Source of the DNA: Funneliformis mosseae
Taxonomy: Eukaryota; Glomeromycota; Glomeromycetes; Glomerales; Glomeraceae
Assembly (NCBI GenBank): GCA_910592005.1
Contig: CAJVPP010002676.1
Coordinates: forward strand, 1-13,882
Direction: 5' to 3'
Length of the DNA: 13,882 nt
Of this stretch, positions 8,141 through 13,882 are shown in pieces (within the stretch, counting starts at the first letter, position 1; every line of letters begins with the position of its first letter). The notes under the pieces are model-generated. The model worked only from the letters and a program-made list of their open reading frames with translations. It made no database searches and had not been told where the DNA came from. The position numbers and the translations under genes were made by a program.

Positions 8141-9800
8141 TGCATTACTATTAAGTTCGTTACAATCATTTTTCAATTTATAAAAGTTAAGGGATATAAC
8201 CTCAAAATGATCCATAACTTCAAATGACCAGAATGTGCGCACAAATTTTTACATTTTAAAATTACAAAAATTATATATTTTATACATAGCATAATCGAGA
8301 AAGGCAATTTCCGCAATATCTCCTCAATGCATCTTTATAGTAATTTTTTTCTAAAGTGTTCTTATGATCCTGTATTTGTTGTGCTAGGTATATGTTGTGC
8401 GGAATCATCTTCAAATCGAAAATTACAATATTCTAATGTGTGATTTCGCAGATCAGCCGTACGACCGAAAATTTCGTAATTATATAAATACCCAGATTTT
8501 GCACTGATGAAAAATTTTTCGAGACTATTTTGGTGTACTTTCTTTATGTTTGCTTTTTATATATTGTATTTGTATACCTGTATATATTTTTTTATTCTAT
8601 GAACCAAAAAACTGGGTCGGAATTTGAAATATGTATTCTCTATTTGTTTATTGATCAGTTACAGTTCATCTTGATAAATAGTTGATTCGGATAATTGATT
8701 CACTGTCGAATACTTTTATTTAAATTAATATTATTACATTACAATATGAAGTATCGTGACATGACTCAAAATTATCAATACCACATATCCATATCCTCGT
8801 GAGACACTGGTCAAAGATTTACCTCTCGAACAAGAAATTTGTCATTTTTTTTTTTCGCGTCCTTCGCTAGACGTTACACAAGGTACTAAATAACTTGAGT
8901 ATCTATTGGTTTGTAAAGATGTCGGAAAAAATCTCTAACCAATCTCTTATTTATCGGCTTTAGGAATCTACAAGTAGATACAACAACTCACATTGAGAAA
9001 CCGAATATTGTCGTTCACAAAATCGCTAAAACTTATAAGTTCTATGAGTGAAACGATGCTATGAATACTCTCTGGAATGGCTATCTTTACTATGTACCTA
9101 CCTTTATAACAAACAAAGAAACTTAATGGGATTGAAAGTCGATTTAACAAGCGTGATAAAGTGATACCCAATTCTGTCTTGGCTGGTGGACCTGGAACTG
9201 GGAAGAGACGAAACCGAAAAAAATGCTTATACAATATGTTATTAAATCTAATAATGAAGAAATACGTGGTTCTTTAACCAAGCACAGCTAAGGAGCATGT
9301 TCCGGCGAAAAATACCCCTAACTAATGCAGATACGAAAGACAACCTGAATACAACAAAATAGCGCATTAGTTTCTAAAAAACAATTTCAAGAGTTATGGA
9401 CACATATATGCAAACTGAGCACACACCAATGAAGTCTCTTGGTATTAAAAGATTTGCCATCGAAATCAGGAGGATTTCTCTTCTAATAGATTATGATGTT
9501 ATTAGTGATTTTATTGTAAACATAGCATATTTGGGAACTTTTTGCAATAGAAAAGTGGGAAACTGCTGGGAAAAACAAAAAATGAATAAATGGAAATCCT
9601 TGAACGTATTTATGCCAAAAAATCATATTTGGCATATAAATTAAATTTGATTTTTTCCGGGAGTTTCCTGCAAAGGTCCCATTTTGATTTTTACATAATA
9701 ATAAAGTAGACCAATAAGGTCAATCTTTGAATGTATAAATTATGATTTGTCGCGTGTCTCAATAATTGGAAATGATAATTTGCTAATTTATCTTGCCTTT
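8140..9800. other. Higher-complexity stretch, mostly unassigned
   Basis: This stretch is richer in G and C than its surroundings and reads like decayed coding or promoter sequence. 8440-8490 holds AGATCAGCCGTACGACCGAA, with a near-palindromic GCCGTACGAC core that stands out in so A/T-rich a region. 8780-9275 holds the Walker A remnant described separately. No intact gene model could be built on either strand. Confidence 0.45.
8780..9275 (+). pseudogene. Decayed P-loop NTPase-like gene remnant
   Basis: The frame open at 9110-9274 contains NSVLAGGPGTGK, where GGPGTGK (9185-9205) is a textbook Walker A motif for binding nucleotide phosphates. It is boxed in by stops at 9107-9109 and 9275-9277, and what follows (RRNRKKCLYN) looks unlike a P-loop helix, suggesting a frameshift or missing splice. 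Upstream, other frames hold short protein-like runs, for example YPRETLVKDLPLEQEICHFF near 8790-8850 and HIEKPNIVVHKIAKTYKFYE near 8991-9049, each ended by a stop. A relic of an expanded ATPase family, perhaps Crinkler-like or AAA-like, is possible. A Walker A by chance cannot be excluded. Confidence 0.35.
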
Positions 9801-10620
9801 CAGCTCAAAGACCCCGATAGAAGATCATTTTTCATTGATTTTGGCTGAAATATTCAGGGATCTATCTTAATGGTCATTATCATTGTGAAGATCTAATGAT
9901 ACATCATCAAAATTCGATCATCATATTGATCAGATCACAACCCCATATCAATTAAGTTTAACAGATCCTTTGTGATTAATTAAATTCATTGAGAAATTTC
10001 AATTTAATCAGATTTCCATTCTTATGGATACTTAATTTAAATTATTTAACAAATATGATTTAAATTTGAAAAATAAAACAAAACAAGCTAATTCTAATTA
10101 GCTTCTGAAAATATTAAAGAAATACTTTTGTTAATATTAGATTTATATAAAAGAAGAAAAAAAAACAGAAAATAAAGATAAAGATAATATATTAATGATA
10201 AATAAGGCTGATAAATTATTAATAAATTGTTTTTCAAAAAAAAAAAGTTATAAATAACAATAGATTATCTTTTAAGAAATAATACATTACATGTAATTTT
10301 AACTTTAAAATTGATATTTCATATAATAAAATATATTAAGATTTCATATATAAGTAAAATCAAGACTTAATCACTTTTTACATAATTGGCAATTTGATTA
10401 GTTTGATAGTTAAAAATGAATACATAATTTAATCAAATATAAATCAGATATTTTTGATTTATAACTATCTAAATCTGATATTACTTAATTAAGATGAATA
10501 TATACAATCAAATATCAGATTAAAGAAATATTAATTACAAATAAAATTACCTATTAATAAGTATTATTATTATGTATTTCTTTAGTTTTTATATACCTAC
10601 TATAAACTTTTCAAGTATAA
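9650..10620. other. Unassigned A/T-rich stretch
   Basis: No gene seen. Small dyads occur: AAGCTAATT/AATTAGCTT around a CT loop (10085-10104), and AATCTGATATT (10472-10482) with AATATCAGATT (10511-10521). Composition is mixed near 9800-10020 and falls to A/T filler afterwards. Confidence 0.5.
10085..10104. repeat. Perfect 9-bp inverted repeat
   Basis: AAGCTAATT and AATTAGCTT flank a 2-base CT centre, giving a 20-bp near-perfect palindrome. Role unknown. Confidence 0.6.
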
Positions 10621-10626
10621 ATCGAC

Positions 10627-10905
10627 TATATATATAGGGATAAGAAATTAACAGTTAATTAAGATTTAGTTAATTAATCGTTAATTAACCATTAATTAAC
10701 ATTATATATATTTTTGTATTACTACATAATTTTAAATATAACTTTGTAAAAAATTTTAAAAAAGTTTCCTTTAAATTTGATTGGTTAACTAAAATATCTT
10801 TTGATTAATTATCTTTTGGTTAATTATCCTTTGATTAATTAATGGTAAATTAACAGTTAATTAATCAGGTTAATTAAGGCCTATTCCTATATATATATTA
10901 TAGAT
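10627..10905. mobile_element. TTAATTAA-rich inverted-repeat element (MITE-like)
   Basis: About 75-base arms face each other. The left arm begins CTATATATATAGGGATA (10627) and continues through repeated GTTAATTAA blocks. The right arm, read on the other strand, begins at the A/T edge near 10905 with TATATATATAGGAATAGGCC and has the same GTTAATTAA and CCATTAATTAA blocks. The arms are imperfect, and no clear target duplication is visible. It has no coding capacity, so it would be a non-autonomous hairpin element. Confidence 0.5.
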
Positions 10906-11151
10906 AGAAATAATATTATCTCTATTAATATTATGAAATGTTTTATCCTAAAGTTTAATATTTGATACTTTATTATTATTACTAGTTTAATAAAACCTTA
11001 TTTAATGACTAGTTATCTATATATGTTATTTGATAAATACTAAATAATGTATTACTATTTTAGTTTAAAGTTTGACTGAATGTTTAAAGTAAAATTAACT
11101 TCACTAGACTATAATTCTGTTATTTCATTATCTTTTATAAATTTAGTTATA

Positions 11152-11322
11152 CAGTTAACTATTATTATAACGAACTTTATGTCTTAAATTTAACTTTACT
11201 ATAAGGCTATATTGAAGATTTTAAGGAATTTAATTGGTCAATTTACTATAACAAGAGTATTTTTATTATATTTGTTCAAAAAATTCATTATATTAAGAGT
11301 TCGCTATATTAAGAGTTGACTA
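11152..11322 (+). mobile_element. Degenerate copy A of the ~172-bp TA-flanked MITE
   Basis: It starts CAGTTAACTATTATTATAACG after a TA and follows the same order of blocks as the copy at 12655: TATAAGGCTATA..GAAGATTTTAA, GTATTTTTATTATATTTGTT, then two tandem TTC-NTATATTAAGAG blocks. It is more diverged than the other two copies. The right end reads GTTGACTA before TA here. An alternative reading puts its true end at 11514, after a nested insertion. Confidence 0.7.
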
Positions 11323-11505
11323 TAGATGTCTGCTGAAACCCTCTCAAAATAATTTCGTCATACTCTTTTCTATGTTTTTAATATAGTTTTAACAGTTTCA
11401 ATTTTCATCATATTAAATGAATTTCATTGTATCCTTTATTATGATTTTAATATAGTTTCGTCTAAGTCTCAACTGTTATTAAGAGGTTTCGTCCCTCATC
11501 TATAG
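11320..11505. mobile_element. Possible inverted-repeat element nested in MITE copy A
   Basis: CTATAGATG (11320-11328) faces CATCTATAG (11497-11505). Further in, GAAACC and GGTTTC blocks pair. The flanks are AGTTGA (11314-11319) and AGTTAA (11506-11511), a candidate 6-bp target duplication with one mismatch. Removing the insert and one flank makes copy A end in AGTTAACTG, the exact inverse of its CAGTTAACT start. Confidence 0.4.
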
Positions 11506-11679
11506 AGTTAACTGAATATATAAATTTCTCAAATATTAGACTACTATTATTAAGTCAAATATTTAAGTTCTAATTTAAATATAATTATATTTGTTTACAT
11601 TTAGTTTTATAATAATAACATTTTCATTAAAATAATATAAAACTGCATAAGTAATTATTATAAATTCTAATTCATCATA

Positions 11680-11851
11680 CAGTCAACTCTTGATATAGCG
11701 AACTCTTGATATAACGAATTTTTTAAACAAATATAATAAAAATACTCTTGTTATAGCGAATTGGCCAATCAAATCTTTTAAAATCTTCACTATAGCCTTA
11801 TAGCGAAGTTGAGGTTTAGGACATAGAGTTCGTTATAACAAGAGTTGACTG
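11680..11851 (-). mobile_element. Copy B of the TA-flanked MITE, inverted
   Basis: A 172-bp element flanked by TA on both sides (11678-11679, 11852-11853). It starts CAGTCAACTCTTGATATAGC, ends AACAAGAGTTGACTG, and is the reverse complement of the copy at 12655 with few differences. CAG-starting inverted ends, a TA duplication and the CTCTTGTTATAACGAA style of end sequence are typical of pogo/Tigger-type Tc1-mariner elements. It has no ORF, so it would need a transposase from elsewhere. Confidence 0.88.
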
Positions 11852-11909
11852 TATATATTATTATAATATTTATAATATTAAACTAATAATTCATAAATAT
11901 GAAAGCGAT

Positions 11910-12040
11910 CAATAGAAAAGGGAAAATCTACAAATTTTGAGTAATTTTAATTATTAAACTAATTTATTCATATGATATTAATCGCTGAGTGAACCAATAA
12001 AAAAATTTTTTGACTAAAAGTGGATTTTCCTTTTCTACTG
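11910..12040. repeat. Imperfect inverted repeat, ~30-base arms
   Basis: CAATAGAAAAGGGAAAATCT (from 11910) faces a right arm at 12011-12040 that reads CAGTAGAAAAGGAAAATCCA on the other strand. The arms enclose about 65 bases of A/T-rich sequence. It may be another decayed hairpin element just beside MITE copy B. Confidence 0.55.
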
Positions 12041-12320
12041 ACTATCTCTCATATATTCTGATAATGATATATAATCTTTCTTTAGATATATTATTTTACC
12101 AAGAAATAATTTATTACCAGTTATTATTATATTAATATTTTGATAGTAGATTTGCATAAATTGATATAATTTAGTAAAATCAAAACTGTCATTAACTGTC
12201 ATTATAGTTAAATTTTTGATTATTTGTCAGAATTTCACTCAATATATAAAATTTAGACCAAAAATCATATATATAAATTGTATTAAAATAGAAAATTAAT
12301 GTATATATTACATAGTATTT

Positions 12321-12383
12321 CCATTTTTATAAATAATTTATCCATTTTTATATATAATTTATCTATTTTTAATAATTATTTGT
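12321..12383. repeat. Three-unit 21-bp tandem repeat
   Basis: Units at 12321, 12342 and 12363. The first two, CCATTTTTATAAATAATTTA and CCATTTTTATATATAATTTA, differ by one base; the third is diverged. The array runs into the GTGCAC-rich patch that follows. Confidence 0.75.
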
Positions 12384-12452
12384 GCACATTTTATGCTGTA
12401 TAATATATGCACAAAAAATTTAATGTATACATGTGCATATTGTGCACGTGAA
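12379..12452. repeat. Cluster of GTGCAC-type motifs
   Basis: TTTGTGCA (12379-12386) and TGCACAAA (12408-12415) are perfect inverted copies. Further GTGCA and GTGCACGTG motifs follow at about 12432-12450, ending CACGTGAATTTT. This is a dense cluster of one GC-bearing word in an A/T region and could be a regulatory patch or an element end. Confidence 0.5.
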
Positions 12453-12654
12453 TTTTACATATTGATTTCACTAATTCTAATACATTAGTTAATTTATATT
12501 ATATAATTTACTAAAAATTAGATCATTTAATTTCTAACTTTGCATAATAATATGTAATAATTCTAGTTTAATTTGCTATTTGCTATTCGAATAAAAACTT
12601 AAAATTCTATTTATCCTCTTGAATAAATAGTATTAAAAAATATAAAAGTCTATA

Positions 12655-12826
12655 CAGTCAACTCTTATTATAACGAACTCTATGTCCTAAACCTCATCTT
12701 CGCTATAAGGCTATAGTGAAGATTTTAAAAGATTTGATTGGCCAATTCGCTATAACAAGAGTATTTTTATTATATTTGTTTAAAAAATTCGTTATATCAA
12801 GAGTTCGCTATATCAAGAGTTGACTG
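12655..12826 (+). mobile_element. Copy C of the TA-flanked MITE
   Basis: A 172-bp element with TA at 12653-12654 and 12827-12828 and inverted ends of about 28 bp starting CAGTCAACTCTT. The 16-bp motif CTCTTRWTATARCGAA occurs four times: 12662-12677 forward, then inverted at 12746-12761, 12788-12803 and 12804-12819, the last two abutting. Its close match to copy B shows the family moved relatively recently. Confidence 0.9.
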
Positions 12827-12829
12827 TAA

Positions 12830-13882
12830 TCTTAGTAACATTTTATAAAATAAAAAGAAAGATAAATATTAGTTATTATTACTTTCAGTTCATAATTTTC
12901 TTTAATTAAAAATATTATAGATAATAATTAAAAATAAGCTTTACTCAGTACATTTTTATTAATTATTTAATATATAAATAATGAATATATCCTAATAAAA
13001 TTGTTCAAAATATTCAGATTAGATATTTTCAAAAGATTCTACATTAATAGAATAATATATATTAAAATAAAATTCTTTTATTAATTAGTTGTGAAATTAA
13101 AAAACCTTCACCTGTTATAATTTTTGTAATATTTAATATTTTTTCATCTTTTTAAGATTAGATTTTACTAATTTACTATTACTAATTCAAAATCTTTTAA
13201 CAATTTAATGAGTAATATTTAAGAAGAAATAGTATATTAAATCTACTACAAGATATTAGATTGAGTTAAAATATATAAGTCTTGATATATCTGATGAATG
13301 TATATTTATATTAGAAATATATATTCTTTTATTATTATTTTGTATTTTTGCCAGTTTTTAGTATTTTGAGATATTTATTAAGATTCTATTCCTAAAATTA
13401 ACTATTAATATCTATAAATTCACTATAATTTCTTTTTTTATCTTTTATATTTACCTTTTTATAATACAACTGATTAATGCTAATATATAGATATATAATT
13501 TTTTAGTTGTAAAAATATTATTAGAATAGCATATAACTACTAATCAAATTCTTTTATCATTTAAATACTTATTAGATGAAGATAAGTTAAAACTATTTTA
13601 AATTCTAATAATTTATCTACTATTAGAAAAAGATAATGATTAATCTTATATAGTTTTAGTCCTGGTAGAAGTTCTGGTGGAAATTTAAGTTATAACATAT
13701 TTTCTTATTTAAATTTTACTTCACAAAAAAAATTATATATTACCTTATCTTTTAGATTGTTTAGCAGGCAAATTTGTCTATGAACTTAAAAGTATGTTAT
13801 TTTTCTTTAATAAAATATTAAATATTAATTTTAGTAATATAATAATTATATGAAAAATATAGTTTAATATATATTTTATTAA
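12830..13882. other. A/T-rich tail, no gene found
   Basis: The last kilobase is A/T filler with dense stops on both strands. A slightly richer patch near 13655-13690 (AGTCCTGGTAGAAGTTCTGG) is too short to call coding. No repeat or RNA gene was recognised. Confidence 0.55.

Noticed and set aside
8968..9234. Minus-strand 88-codon reading frame
   Set aside because: It is the antisense of the Walker A region (its FPVPGPPAK lies opposite GGPGTGK); the protein-like signal is on the plus strand.
9396..9644. Plus-strand 82-codon reading frame starting MDTYMQTEHT
   Set aside because: No recognisable domain, no supporting exon and no upstream signal. It might be a further relic of the decayed gene just before it, but nothing in the sequence shows that.

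Overview
The window looks like a piece of a very AT-rich fungal nuclear chromosome. The evidence is two fungal-type nuclear genes broken by short GT-AG introns (72-124 nt), a nucleus-encoded mitochondrial protein, no bacterial-style operons, and long low-complexity A/T stretches with small transposon-like hairpin elements. An arbuscular mycorrhizal fungus such as Rhizophagus (Glomeromycotina) fits best, but that is inference from composition and gene style, not from a marker sequence.

Layout. 1-430 is a repetitive block with a GC-bearing inverted repeat, a three-unit 46-bp tandem repeat, a four-unit 22-bp tandem repeat and a near-perfect palindrome. 434-2700 is an A/T desert with a few perfect palindromes. 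2700-3259 is a more complex stretch that acts as the upstream region of the first gene. 3260-4054 (+) is cytochrome c oxidase subunit COX5 (COX4 family), four exons, 161 aa. 4744-6562 (-) is a ten-exon gene for a 368-aa protein with about eight membrane helices, most like the fungal UPF0658 Golgi membrane family. Three of its exons are only 12, 21 and 21 nt, so it is invisible as a single ORF. The two genes converge on a 689-bp intergenic gap. 6563-8140 is upstream region followed by A/T desert. 8140-9800 is a higher-complexity stretch holding what looks like a decayed gene, with an intact Walker A motif between stops and frameshifts. 10620-12830 is a cluster of small inverted-repeat elements, including three copies of a ~172-bp TA-flanked MITE, one of them apparently carrying a nested insertion. 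The rest is A/T-rich filler.

The two genes do not share a pathway: COX5 serves mitochondrial respiration, the other protein is a predicted endomembrane protein. The points most worth attention are the 12-nt microexon with a U18 tract just after its 5' splice site, and the MITE family built from four copies of one 16-bp motif. I found no convincing new defence or biosynthetic system here.
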